This document shows, in pieces, positions 1-7,097 of a stretch of 32,824 nt of DNA (positions are counted from its first letter, which is position 1; each line of letters starts with the position of its first letter). The position numbers were made by a program, and so were the translations under genes. The notes below the pieces were generated by a model. That model was not told where the DNA came from. It ran no database searches and saw only the letters and a program-made list of their open reading frames with translations. This stretch comes from JBHEKP01 sp041859375 (lineage in GTDB: Bacteria; Hydrogenedentota; Hydrogenedentia; Hydrogenedentales; CAITNO01), in assembly GCA_041859375.1 (NCBI GenBank), contig JBHEKP010000333.1, positions 1 to 32,824 on the forward strand, given 5' to 3'.

Positions 1-1181
1 ACCCGGTCCAGGGGCATCCGGAAAACCGTCTCCTCCAGCCGCTGCCGATCCTCGGCGGGAATGTCATCCAGCCCCTCGCAGCGCCGGTAGAGGTCGTGGA
101 GGCGGCAGGCGCGCTCCGCGAAGCGGGTGCCCTTTTTCAGCACCTGCACCGTCACCCCCATCTCGAACATGTCCGCCGCGGGCGCGCGGGCCACGTCGGT
201 CTGGGACGCATTGGCAAGCAGCGCGCGCACCGCATCCGAAGTGCCGGACTCCACGCAGGCCTGGTTGACGGAGCCGGTGGCCACATAGGCCGCGCCCATG
301 GCAAAGGCGGCGGCCACTGCGTGGGGCGTGGCGATGCCGCCCGCAAGGCCCACCCGCAGGGGCGCGCGGTATCCATGACGCGCCCGCGCCGCGTCGCGCA
401 GGGCCAGCAGCCCCGGCAGCATGGCAAAGGCGGCGCGGTGGTCCGTGTGCCCCCCCGAATCGGCCTCGGCGGTCACATCCGCCGCCATGGGCATCTCCGC
501 GGCGAGCGCGGCCTCCTCCGGGGTGATTTCCCCTGCCTCCACCAGCCGCCTGAGCAGCTTTTCCGGCGGCGGCGCAAAGAAGCGCTCCGCCACCTCCGCG
601 CGCGACACCTTGGCTATCACCCGGTTCGGGGCGGTAACCGCGCCATCGGGGCCGCGATGCACCCCCTTCACCCGGTATTTCACCAGCGCCGGGGACAACG
701 CCACATAGGCGGAGGCCTCCACAAGGCGCAGGCCGTGGCGGATATATATGTCGGCAACCGCCTTTTCCCAGTCGGGCGCGTTGGGGCTGTTGATGAGGTT
801 GAAGCCGAAGGGCCTCCCCCCCATGCGCCCCCGCAACGACACCAGCGCCGCCTCCACCCTGTCCGGCGCCTCCCCCGCCGCGCCGTAAAAGCCCGCCATT
901 CCCGCACGGCCCATCGCTTCCACCAGTTCCGCCGAGGCAATGCCGTGCGCCATGGAGCCCGCATACAGGGGATAACGCAGACCGTGGTCCCGGCAGAAGG
1001 AGGGATCCCCCAGTTGTTCCATGGGGGTGGGGCCTATAAACGCCGCGGACACGGAAGTCTCGGCGGGCCATGCGTTTGCATAGTGCCACTCACCCGATGC
1101 GTCCCGAAACGCGGACACGGGCTCGTTTAACCTGCGCAGGCAGCGCAGCATTCCGGTGATTTTTTCTTCCTGCTCCGTCAT
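1..1181 (-). CDS. pfaD: PfaD-type FMN-dependent enoyl reductase, 3' end cut by window edge
   Basis: This frame stays open from an ATG at 1181 to the left edge and gives 393 codons. PfaD is the stand-alone FMN-dependent trans-acting enoyl reductase (2-nitropropane dioxygenase-like TIM barrel) of polyunsaturated fatty acid synthases and trans-AT polyketide synthases; it reduces enoyl-thioester intermediates on the megasynthase. Family blocks I can read in order are YAGSMAHGIASAELVEAMG near residue 70, FNLINSPNAP near 120, SPALVKYRVKG near 155, AKVSRAEVAERF near 180, EADSGGHTDHR near 230, GLAGGIATPHAVAAAFAMGA near 260, TGSVNQACVESGTSDAV near 285 and DMFEMGVTVQVLKKGTRF near 325. Members are usually about 540 residues, so roughly 150 C-terminal residues lie outside. 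The GC-rich sequence makes other frames look open here, but only this one has family motifs. A weak Shine-Dalgarno (GGGATCGG) precedes the ATG. Confidence 0.9.
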   Translation of the reverse strand, partial: MTEQEEKITGMLRCLRRLNEPVSAFRDASGEWHYANAWPAETSVSAAFIGPTPMEQLGDPSFCRDHGLRYPLYAGSMAHGIASAELVEAMGRAGMAGFYGAAGEAPDRVEAALVSLRGRMGGRPFGFNLINSPNAPDWEKAVADIYIRHGLRLVEASAYVALSPALVKYRVKGVHRGPDGAVTAPNRVIAKVSRAEVAERFFAPPPEKLLRRLVEAGEITPEEAALAAEMPMAADVTAEADSGGHTDHRAAFAMLPGLLALRDAARARHGYRAPLRVGLAGGIATPHAVAAAFAMGAAYVATGSVNQACVESGTSDAVRALLANASQTDVARAPAADMFEMGVTVQVLKKGTRFAERACRLHDLYRRCEGLDDIPAEDRQRLEETVFRMPLDR

Positions 1182-1220
1182 CAACCGATCCCGTTTGTTT
1201 CAAAATGCAAACCGGGGCGT

Positions 1221-1249
1221 ATTATAGGGATTCTGGTCACTTTCGCCAA
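1221..1249 (-). promoter_or_regulatory. Predicted sigma70 promoter for pfaD
   Basis: On the minus strand TTGGCG (1249-1244) and a perfect TATAAT (1226-1221) are separated by 17 bases. Transcription would start near 1214, about 33 bases before the pfaD ATG at 1181. Prediction from the sequence only. Confidence 0.6.
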
Positions 1250-1323
1250 ACCGCCCCCTGACCACCACCTGCCCGCCGTCCGCCCCATATTCAGACGCGG
1301 CCACACCACCCGAAAATCAAGGC

Positions 1324-1352
1324 TTTTCCCTTTTGGCCTGTTTTTGTATAAT
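1324..1352 (+). promoter_or_regulatory. Candidate cydAB promoter
   Basis: A perfect -10 TATAAT at 1347-1352 has a weak -35 (TTTTCC, 1324-1329) 17 bases upstream. Transcription would begin near 1360, leaving a leader of about 135 bases that carries the Fur-like palindrome. A second weaker possibility is TTGTGA (1413-1418) with GAGAAT (1436-1441), which would overlap that palindrome. The TTGTGAAT at 1413-1420 also resembles half of a Rex site, but I do not see the other half. Confidence 0.4.
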
Positions 1353-1433
1353 GTCCATCGTAGTGAAGGGAAATAATAGCGTGTTTGTTCGGAACCATGC
1401 CGAGACGTCATATTGTGAATAGCGTTATTTTTC

Positions 1434-1450
1434 TTGAGAATCATTCTCAA
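1434..1450. promoter_or_regulatory. Fur-box-like palindrome upstream of cydA
   Basis: TTGAGAATCATTCTCAA is a perfect 8-1-8 palindrome, centred about 50 bases before the cydA start. Its core TGAGAAT-C-ATTCTCA matches the 7-1-7 Fur box model (TGATAATnATTATCA) at 12 of 14 positions. Ferric uptake regulator family proteins bind such sites, and PerR and Zur use similar ones. The position suggests metal-dependent repression of cydAB; this is inference. Confidence 0.6.
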
Positions 1451-1494
1451 TATGTGGAAAATATGGCCGGGCATCAACCAGAAGGAATCAACAC

Positions 1495-2922
1495 ATGGAC
1501 TTGGATGTAGCACTGCTTTCCCGCATCCAGTTTGGGTTCACGGTGGGGTTTCATTACCTCTTTCCGCCGCTGACCATTGGAACGGGCTGGCTCATCGCCA
1601 TCATGGAAACCCTTTTCCACAAAACAGGCGACAAACTGTACGAACAGATGGCCCGTTTTTGGACAAAACTTTTCGCCGTCACCTTTGCCATGGGCGTTGC
1701 CACGGGCATCGTGATGGAGTTTGAGTTCGGCACCAACTGGGCGGTTTACTCCAAGTTCGTTGGGGACGTGTTCGGTTCGGCCCTTGCGGCGGAGGGCATA
1801 TTCGCCTTCTTCCTGGAATCGGGCTTCCTGGCGGTGCTGGTCTTTGGCTGGGACCGGGTGTCTCCGAAGGTGCACCTCTTCAGCACGTGGATGGTGGCGC
1901 TTGGGGCGACCTTCTCGGCGGTTTGGATCGTGGTGGCCAATTCATGGCAGCAGACCCCGGCGGGCTACCACATTGTGGGCGAGGGCGCGGCGGCCCGCGC
2001 GGAAATCACCGATTTCTGGGCGATGGTGTTCAACCCCTCCAGCATGCACCGCCTGAACCATGTGCTTTTCGGCGCGCTGATTCTCGGCTCCTTCTTCGTG
2101 ATGAGCATCTCCGCGTGGTACCTGCTCAAAAACCGCCACATCGCCTTTGCGAAGCGCTCCTTCACGGTGGCGCTGGTGGTGGGCTTCCTGGCGTGCTGGT
2201 GCGAGCTGGTGTCGGGCCACTTCCAGGCGGACAAGCTGCTGTACACGCAGCCGGAAAAACTTGCGGCCTTCGAGGGGCACTTTGAGACCGGCGAGGGCGG
2301 CGCGCCGCTCTACGTGGCCGGATGGGCGGACGAGGAGGCCAAAAAGACCCACGGCTTTGCGATACCGGGCGGCCTGAGCTTCCTGCTGCACTGGAACTTC
2401 ACCGAGCCGGTGCCCGGACTGGACCAGTTCCCCGAGTCGGACTGGCCGCCGGTTAATTTCTCCTTCCAGACCTACCACATGATGGTGGCCATGGGCATGA
2501 CCATGATCGGCCTGACCACCCTGGCCATGTTCCTGCTGCTCACAAAGCGCCTCTTCGACCAGCGCTGGCTGCTCTGGGTCTTCGTCTTCGCCGTGCTGGC
2601 CCCCTACGTGGCCAACCATTCCGGATGGATTGCGGCGGAGGTGGGCCGCCAGCCCTGGATCGTCTGGAAGCTGCTGCGCACGGAGGACGCCGTGTCCACC
2701 TCCATAGACGCGGGGCAGGTGGTGGGCTCGCTGATCATGTTCGCCTCCATTTACCTGCTGCTGTTCATGGTGTGGATATTCGTGCTGAACAGCAAGATAC
2801 AAAAGGGGCCCGAGGCGCCCGACGCCGGCGGCGACAACATGGGCGCGGGCTTCATGGCGGCGGCGGAAACGCTGGCCGACCCGTCGGGAAAATCCCTCAG
2901 CGGCACGCGGGACGCGGAGTAG
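1495..2922 (+). CDS. cydA: Cytochrome bd ubiquinol oxidase subunit I (short Q-loop)
   Basis: Subunit I of the bd quinol oxidase oxidises quinol at the periplasmic face and passes electrons through haems b558, b595 and d to oxygen in the inner membrane. The 475-residue protein has the family's N-terminal GFHYLFPPL with haem ligand His20. His189 and Met330 line up with the two b558 ligands (E. coli His186 and Met393), and Lys255/Glu260 with quinol-loop Lys252/Glu257. The GRQPW signature follows GWIAAEV near residue 380. The E. coli protein is 522 residues; the roughly 60-residue deficit falls between the quinol-loop Lys/Glu and the Met ligand, so this is the short-loop type. The start is supported by AGAAGGA seven bases upstream. 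cydB follows after 51 bases, so the two genes form an operon. A Fur-like site lies upstream. Confidence 0.97.
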   Translation: MDLDVALLSRIQFGFTVGFHYLFPPLTIGTGWLIAIMETLFHKTGDKLYEQMARFWTKLFAVTFAMGVATGIVMEFEFGTNWAVYSKFVGDVFGSALAAEGIFAFFLESGFLAVLVFGWDRVSPKVHLFSTWMVALGATFSAVWIVVANSWQQTPAGYHIVGEGAAARAEITDFWAMVFNPSSMHRLNHVLFGALILGSFFVMSISAWYLLKNRHIAFAKRSFTVALVVGFLACWCELVSGHFQADKLLYTQPEKLAAFEGHFETGEGGAPLYVAGWADEEAKKTHGFAIPGGLSFLLHWNFTEPVPGLDQFPESDWPPVNFSFQTYHMMVAMGMTMIGLTTLAMFLLLTKRLFDQRWLLWVFVFAVLAPYVANHSGWIAAEVGRQPWIVWKLLRTEDAVSTSIDAGQVVGSLIMFASIYLLLFMVWIFVLNSKIQKGPEAPDAGGDNMGAGFMAAAETLADPSGKSLSGTRDAE

Positions 2923-2973
2923 CCCGCGCGCGGACATTGAATTCAAACACAAACAGGAAATAGGAAACACACC

Positions 2974-3996
2974 ATGTACCTGAATGAAATATGGTTCTTC
3001 CTGCTGGGGGTGCTGCTGACGGGCTATGCCGTGCTGGACGGCTTTGATCTGGGCGTGGGCATCCTGCACCCCTTCGTGGCGCGCAACGACAAGGACCGCC
3101 GCACGCTGATGAACGCCATCGGCCCGGTGTGGGACGGCAACGAGGTCTGGCTGGTGACCTTCGGCGGCGCCATGTTCGCCGCCTTCCCCATCGCCTACGC
3201 CACGGTCTTCTCCACCTTCTACACGGCCTTCATGATGCTGCTCTGCGGCCTCATCTTCCGGGCGGTGTCCATGGAATTCCGCAGCAAGATGCCGCACCCG
3301 GCCTGGCGCGCCTTCTGGGACGGGGCCTTCTTCCTTTCCAGTTTCGTCATTTCGCTGCTCTTCGGCGTGGCCGTGGGCAACATGATGCAGGGCATCGCCA
3401 TTGACGGCGCCCACACCTTCCAGGGCTCCTTCTTCGACTTCCTCAACCCCTTTGCGGTGCTCACGGGGCTGCTGGTGGTGGCGCTGTTCGCCATGCACGG
3501 CGGCATTTACCTGATCTTCAAGACCCGGGGCGAGCTGCGCGTGAAAATCAGCCGGGGCATTTGGACCGCCTACGCGCTGTTCGTGGCGCTCTACGTGCTG
3601 GTCTCCATCTACGCGAACCTGTTCGTGCCCAACGCCACCGCAAACTTCCGGGTCAGCCCCGCGGCGTGGCTGGTGCCCGTGTTGAACCTGGCGGGCGTGG
3701 CCGCCATCCCGCTGCTGCTGCGGAAAAAGCGGCCGGGTCTGGCCTTTCTGGCCAGTTCCTTCTGCATTCTGGCGTTCATCCTGCTCTTTGCCATCGCCAT
3801 GTCGCCGAACCTGGTGCATTCCAGCCTGGGCGCGGAAAACAGCCTGACAATCTACAATTCCGCGGCGAGCCAGAAGACCATGGGCATCATGCTCATCATC
3901 GCCTGCATTGGCATGCCCCTGGTGCTCACCTACACCATCCTGATCTACCGGGTGTTCCGGGGCAAGACGGAAGTGGGCGGCGAGAACAGCTATTAA
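2974..3996 (+). CDS. cydB: Cytochrome bd ubiquinol oxidase subunit II
   Basis: Subunit II pairs with CydA in the inner membrane and completes the bd oxidase. The 340-residue protein opens with a membrane helix followed by AVLDGFDLGVGILHPF and then IGPVWDGNEVWLVTFGGAMF, both hallmark blocks of the family. Several more hydrophobic helices follow, ending in the usual short charged tail. A good ribosome site (AGGAAA) lies just before the ATG. No small CydX-like gene is visible between the stop and the terminator 19 bases downstream, and no cydCD assembly transporter is present in this window. Confidence 0.97.
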   Translation: MYLNEIWFFLLGVLLTGYAVLDGFDLGVGILHPFVARNDKDRRTLMNAIGPVWDGNEVWLVTFGGAMFAAFPIAYATVFSTFYTAFMMLLCGLIFRAVSMEFRSKMPHPAWRAFWDGAFFLSSFVISLLFGVAVGNMMQGIAIDGAHTFQGSFFDFLNPFAVLTGLLVVALFAMHGGIYLIFKTRGELRVKISRGIWTAYALFVALYVLVSIYANLFVPNATANFRVSPAAWLVPVLNLAGVAAIPLLLRKKRPGLAFLASSFCILAFILLFAIAMSPNLVHSSLGAENSLTIYNSAASQKTMGIMLIIACIGMPLVLTYTILIYRVFRGKTEVGGENSY

Positions 3997-4014
3997 CCCC
4001 CCCCCGGGGGACTG

Positions 4015-4049
4015 AAAGGCGCGGGTTCGCCCCGCGCCTTTTTTATTTT
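4015..4049. terminator. Terminator between cydB and the symporter gene
   Basis: An 11-bp perfect stem (AAAGGCGCGGG / CCCGCGCCTTT) with a 5-base loop is followed on the plus strand by TTTTTTATTTT. It ends cydAB and overlaps the stop codon (4045-4043) of the convergent symporter gene, so it may also work weakly in reverse. Confidence 0.85.
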
Positions 4050-4993
4050 GCCTCCCCCCCGGCCGGGACGAAACCGCCTGGACTGCGCTGCCACAGCGCG
4101 GCGGCGATGCTGGCGGTGATGATGCACACAAAGACAAAGACGGCGGAGGGGATGGTGGCGCGCTCGCCAAAATGCTTCAGCGCCAGCACCACGCCGAGCC
4201 CGGCGTTCTGCATGCCCACCTCGATGGAGAGCGTGCGGCGCCGGGCGGTGTTCATCCGCGCCAGCGCGCCCACGGAGTAGCCGCCCAGCATGCCGCCCAG
4301 GTTGAGGGTGAGGCACACGGCCAGCAGCAGGCCCGTGAGGCCCGCGATGTGGTCCCTGTTCAGCGCCACCACCAGGGAGGTGATGAAGACGATGAAGGTG
4401 GCTGACACGGCGGGAAAGACCGGGAGTATTTTCTCCAGACGCCCGCCCAGCAGGTTGCGCACCCCAAAACCCGCCACCACGGGCAGGACAACGGTGAGCA
4501 GCACGTCAATCATCATGCCCCAGAAGGGCACGTCCATCCGCGCCCCCGCAAGCAGCAGGGTGAGGCCGGGGGTGAGCAGGGGGCAGAGCAGGGTGGATGC
4601 GGTGGTGAGCGAAACAGAGTAGGCGGTGTCCGCCCTGGCGATGTAGGTCACCACGTTGCTGGCCATCGCGCCGGGCGCGGCGCCGGTGAGGATGAGCCCC
4701 ATGGCGAGGTCGTCGGGCAGCCCCGCCGCCCTGGCGATCAGGAATGCGCCGAAGGGCATGATGGTGAACTGGGCGGCGCAGCCTATCGCCACAATGACGG
4801 GTGTTTTGGCGATGCGGACAAAATCCTCGGGCTTCAGCGCCACGCCGATGCCGAACATGGTGAGCGCGAAAAAGATTTTGATGCCGCCCCTGATGAGCAG
4901 GAAGGGTTCCGGCCAGAACCAGGCCACCGCCCCGAAAAGGACCACCCACACGGCAAACCAGCGCGTGTACAGCGCGAGAACGCGGTTGAGCAT
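4043..4993 (-). CDS. Bile acid:sodium symporter (BASS/SBF) family transporter
   Basis: This is an integral membrane transporter of the SBF family (COG0385), whose members couple sodium entry to uptake of organic anions such as bile acids, pyruvate or pantoate. The 316-residue protein has about ten hydrophobic segments. It shows the conserved sodium-site regions GAAPGAMASNVVTYIARAD with YSVSLTTASTL (about residues 103-133) and SIEVGMQNAGLG near residue 260. The substrate cannot be read from the sequence. A GGGGAG ribosome site eight bases upstream supports this ATG. It lies 58 bases after dnaA on the same strand, with a GC-rich hairpin without a T-tract (5015-5031) in the gap, so co-transcription with dnaA is possible. 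Confidence 0.88.
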   Translation of the reverse strand: MLNRVLALYTRWFAVWVVLFGAVAWFWPEPFLLIRGGIKIFFALTMFGIGVALKPEDFVRIAKTPVIVAIGCAAQFTIMPFGAFLIARAAGLPDDLAMGLILTGAAPGAMASNVVTYIARADTAYSVSLTTASTLLCPLLTPGLTLLLAGARMDVPFWGMMIDVLLTVVLPVVAGFGVRNLLGGRLEKILPVFPAVSATFIVFITSLVVALNRDHIAGLTGLLLAVCLTLNLGGMLGGYSVGALARMNTARRRTLSIEVGMQNAGLGVVLALKHFGERATIPSAVFVFVCIITASIAAALWQRSPGGFVPAGGEAK

Positions 4994-5051
4994 CGGGATG
5001 TCTCCCCACGCGGCGGCGCGGCGGCCGCGCCCCGGAACCGGAAATCCCCGG

Positions 5052-6410
5052 TCAGGAACGGATTGACTTTGACAACTGCTCCAGCGTCTGCCTCAGGACG
5101 GGGTTGGTCTCCCTCTCCTTCGTAATCCTGTCGCAGGCGTAAAGCACCGTGGTGTGGTCTTTCCCGCCGAAGGCCGTGCCCACATCGTTCAGGGACAGGC
5201 TGGGAATCAGCGTCTTGCAGAGGTACATGGCAATCTGGCGCGGCTGCACGATCTGCCGCTGGCGGTTTTGGCCGCGCAGGTCGGCAATGCGCACGTCAAA
5301 GTGCTCGGCCACGGCGCGCTGCACCTGCTCGATGGTGACGGGGCGGATCTTCTCCGAGCCGATGAGATCGCGGAGCACCGTCTCGGCCAGCGGCACGCCG
5401 ATTTTCTCGCCCGTGAGGCGGCTGAAGGCAAGCACGGTGGTGAGGGCGCCCTCCAGCTCGCGGATGTTGGTGTTGATGTAGGTGGCGATGTAGCGCAGCA
5501 CGTCCATCGAAACCGTCAGGTTCTCCTCGCGGGCCTTGTTCTGCAGGATGGCGATGCGGGTCTCCAGATCGGGCGGCTGGATGTCCGTCACAAGCCCCCA
5601 CTCGAAGCGCGACACGAGCCGCTCCTCCACGCCCAGAATTTCCTTGGGGCTGCGGTCCGAAGAAATGACAATCTGCTTGTGCGCGTCGAAGAGCGTGTTG
5701 AAGGTGTGGAAGAACTCCTCCTGCGTGGCCTCCTTGCCGCTGATGAAGTGGATGTCGTCAATCAGCAGCACGTCCACCTTGCGGTACTTGTCGCGGAAGC
5801 GCTGCGAACTCTTGTCGGCGATGCTCTGGATGAGCTGGTTGGTGAATTCCTCGGAGGAGATGAAGACCACGCGCATCTCGGGATGCTCGGCGAGCACGCC
5901 CTGGCCGATGGCCTGCATGAGGTGCGTCTTGCCCAGCCCGGTGCCGCCGTGCAGGAACAGCGGGTTGTAGGCGCGGCCGGGCGACTCGTGCACCGCCTTG
6001 GCGGCGGCATGCGCGAAGCGGTTGCCCGCGCCGATGACGAAACGGTCGAAAGTGTAGCGGGGGTTGAATCCGGAAAAGCTCTGGCGCACCCGTCCCGCCC
6101 TGGCCTTTGCGGGCTGGATCGCGCGGGCCTCGCCGCGGTCGCCCGCGGCGGGCTGCGCCTCGGCCAGGGGAACAAAACGGACCTCGCGGAATTCCGGGAG
6201 CACCCGGCGCAGGGAGTCGCAGACCGTGTCCAGGTAATGCTCCTGCAGCCAGTTGGCAAAAAACTGGCTCGGCACGTTCACCGTGAGCACCCCGTCAACC
6301 ACCGAACCAAAACTGGTCTGCTGAAACCAGTTTTTGTAGATGTGATCATCCAGCGCGCCGCGCAAATGCGCCTGCGCCTGCTCCCAAGGATTCGTCATCT
6401 TTTCGGACAC
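5052..6410 (-). CDS. dnaA: Chromosomal replication initiator DnaA (GTG start)
   Basis: DnaA is the AAA+ ATPase that binds DnaA boxes and opens the origin. Visible in order are: the N-terminal domain I starting MTNPWEQAQAHL; a short variable linker rich in Ala/Arg; the ATPase core with Walker A GGTGLGKTH (about residues 150-160) and Walker B VDVLLIDDIHF; sensor I IVISSDR; RLVSRFEWGL with the arginine finger; and a C-terminal box-binding domain with VGTAFGGKDHTTVLYACDRI. The frame is open further upstream to a TTG at 6521. I chose the GTG at 6410 because AGGAGAGG lies five bases before it, whereas the ATGs at 6437 and 6398 have no comparable site; this gives 452 residues, normal for the family. 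dnaN does not follow; a symporter gene does. DnaA boxes lie upstream. Confidence 0.97.
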   Translation of the reverse strand: MSEKMTNPWEQAQAHLRGALDDHIYKNWFQQTSFGSVVDGVLTVNVPSQFFANWLQEHYLDTVCDSLRRVLPEFREVRFVPLAEAQPAAGDRGEARAIQPAKARAGRVRQSFSGFNPRYTFDRFVIGAGNRFAHAAAKAVHESPGRAYNPLFLHGGTGLGKTHLMQAIGQGVLAEHPEMRVVFISSEEFTNQLIQSIADKSSQRFRDKYRKVDVLLIDDIHFISGKEATQEEFFHTFNTLFDAHKQIVISSDRSPKEILGVEERLVSRFEWGLVTDIQPPDLETRIAILQNKAREENLTVSMDVLRYIATYINTNIRELEGALTTVLAFSRLTGEKIGVPLAETVLRDLIGSEKIRPVTIEQVQRAVAEHFDVRIADLRGQNRQRQIVQPRQIAMYLCKTLIPSLSLNDVGTAFGGKDHTTVLYACDRITKERETNPVLRQTLEQLSKSIRS

Positions 6411-6586
6411 AACGACCTCTCCTGCCGCGTTATTCATAAAATCAATAAGTCCCTGGCACATGTCCGCGGTCCCTGCGGGACCACGGCCCCCGTGCATGTT
6501 TCGGACACCCCGCTCATTCAACTTTGCCGCGCGTCAACCCCATAAAACGCACCGGAATCCGCGCCGAAAATGAAGCTCCCGGAAAG

Positions 6587-6617
6587 TTGTCCACCGGTTA
6601 TCCACAAGTTATCCACA
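6587..6617 (+). promoter_or_regulatory. Three phased DnaA boxes upstream of dnaA
   Basis: TTGTCCACC (6587-6595), TTATCCACA (6598-6606) and TTATCCACA (6609-6617) sit head to tail exactly 11 bases apart, one helical turn. The last two match the consensus DnaA box perfectly. They lie in the 246-base gap between mazG and dnaA, with a modest A/T-rich patch near 6431-6450. This is either the dnaA autoregulatory site or part of the replication origin. Confidence 0.85.
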
Positions 6618-6656
6618 GGCTGCGATCACCCCCGTAAAATGGGGCTGAAACGCCGA

Positions 6657-7097
6657 TCAGAACACTGAGTTTGCATCATCCGCGCCCCCGATGTCAAGGA
6701 CATTTTTAAGTCCTTTGCCGCCACGGCTTTTCACCTCGCGCCAGAGTTGATCCAGCTCTTCGGGCGTGCAGGAGCGGAGATCCTTTCCGCGGCTTTCCGC
6801 GAGGACGCGCGCCTGTTCGACGCGCGCGCAGAGGCGGTCCGTGGCGTCGGCCAGCCGCCGCGCCGGATCGGCGTTTAGAAAGCGCGAGAGGTTCACCGAG
6901 GCGAGCAGCAGATCGCCAAGCTCCTCCGCCGCCTTTTCACGCTCACCCTCGCGCAGGGCCTCGCGAACCTCCTCCAGCTCCTCCGCCACCTTGTCCAGCA
7001 CGCCGCCGATGTCCGGCCAGTCGAAGCCCAGCGCGCTGACCGCGTCCTGCCTGCGGCGCGAGTCGAGCAGCGCGTCACCGGGGTCCGGGGCGCCCAT
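6657..7097 (-). CDS. mazG: MazG-family nucleotide pyrophosphohydrolase, single domain
   Basis: MazG proteins hydrolyse NTPs to NMP plus pyrophosphate, clearing non-canonical or excess nucleotides. The 146-residue protein shows GFDWPDIGGVLDKVAEELEEV and then EKAAEELGDLLLASVNLSRF. The EExxE and ExxD acidic residues of these two blocks bind magnesium. It aligns with only the C-terminal half of the roughly 260-residue E. coli MazG; the N-terminal catalytic copy is absent and the sequence upstream encodes a different protein, so this is a one-domain form rather than a frameshift. The start is the ATG at 7097, overlapping the stop of the FG-GAP gene by one base (TGATG), which suggests coupled translation. 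A GTG at 7100 is an alternative. dnaA lies next downstream. Confidence 0.9.
   Translation of the reverse strand: MGAPDPGDALLDSRRRQDAVSALGFDWPDIGGVLDKVAEELEEVREALREGEREKAAEELGDLLLASVNLSRFLNADPARRLADATDRLCARVEQARVLAESRGKDLRSCTPEELDQLWREVKSRGGKGLKNVLDIGGADDANSVF

Noticed and set aside
64..1130. Two long overlapping open frames on opposite strands (341 and 344 codons) at the left end
   Set aside because: They show low-complexity Gly/Arg/His-rich translations typical of GC-rich shadow frames; the PfaD frame on the minus strand explains the region with clear family motifs.
1942..4170. 742-codon minus-strand frame antisense to cydAB
   Set aside because: It is a shadow of strongly supported cydA and cydB; its translation is rich in His/Gln/Glu/Arg without any domain.
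5015..5031. GC-rich hairpin between dnaA and the symporter gene as a terminator
   Set aside because: The 7-bp stem has no following T-run on either strand.
5154..6545. 463-codon plus-strand frame antisense to dnaA
   Set aside because: It mirrors the codon pattern of dnaA and has no motif or ribosome site of note.
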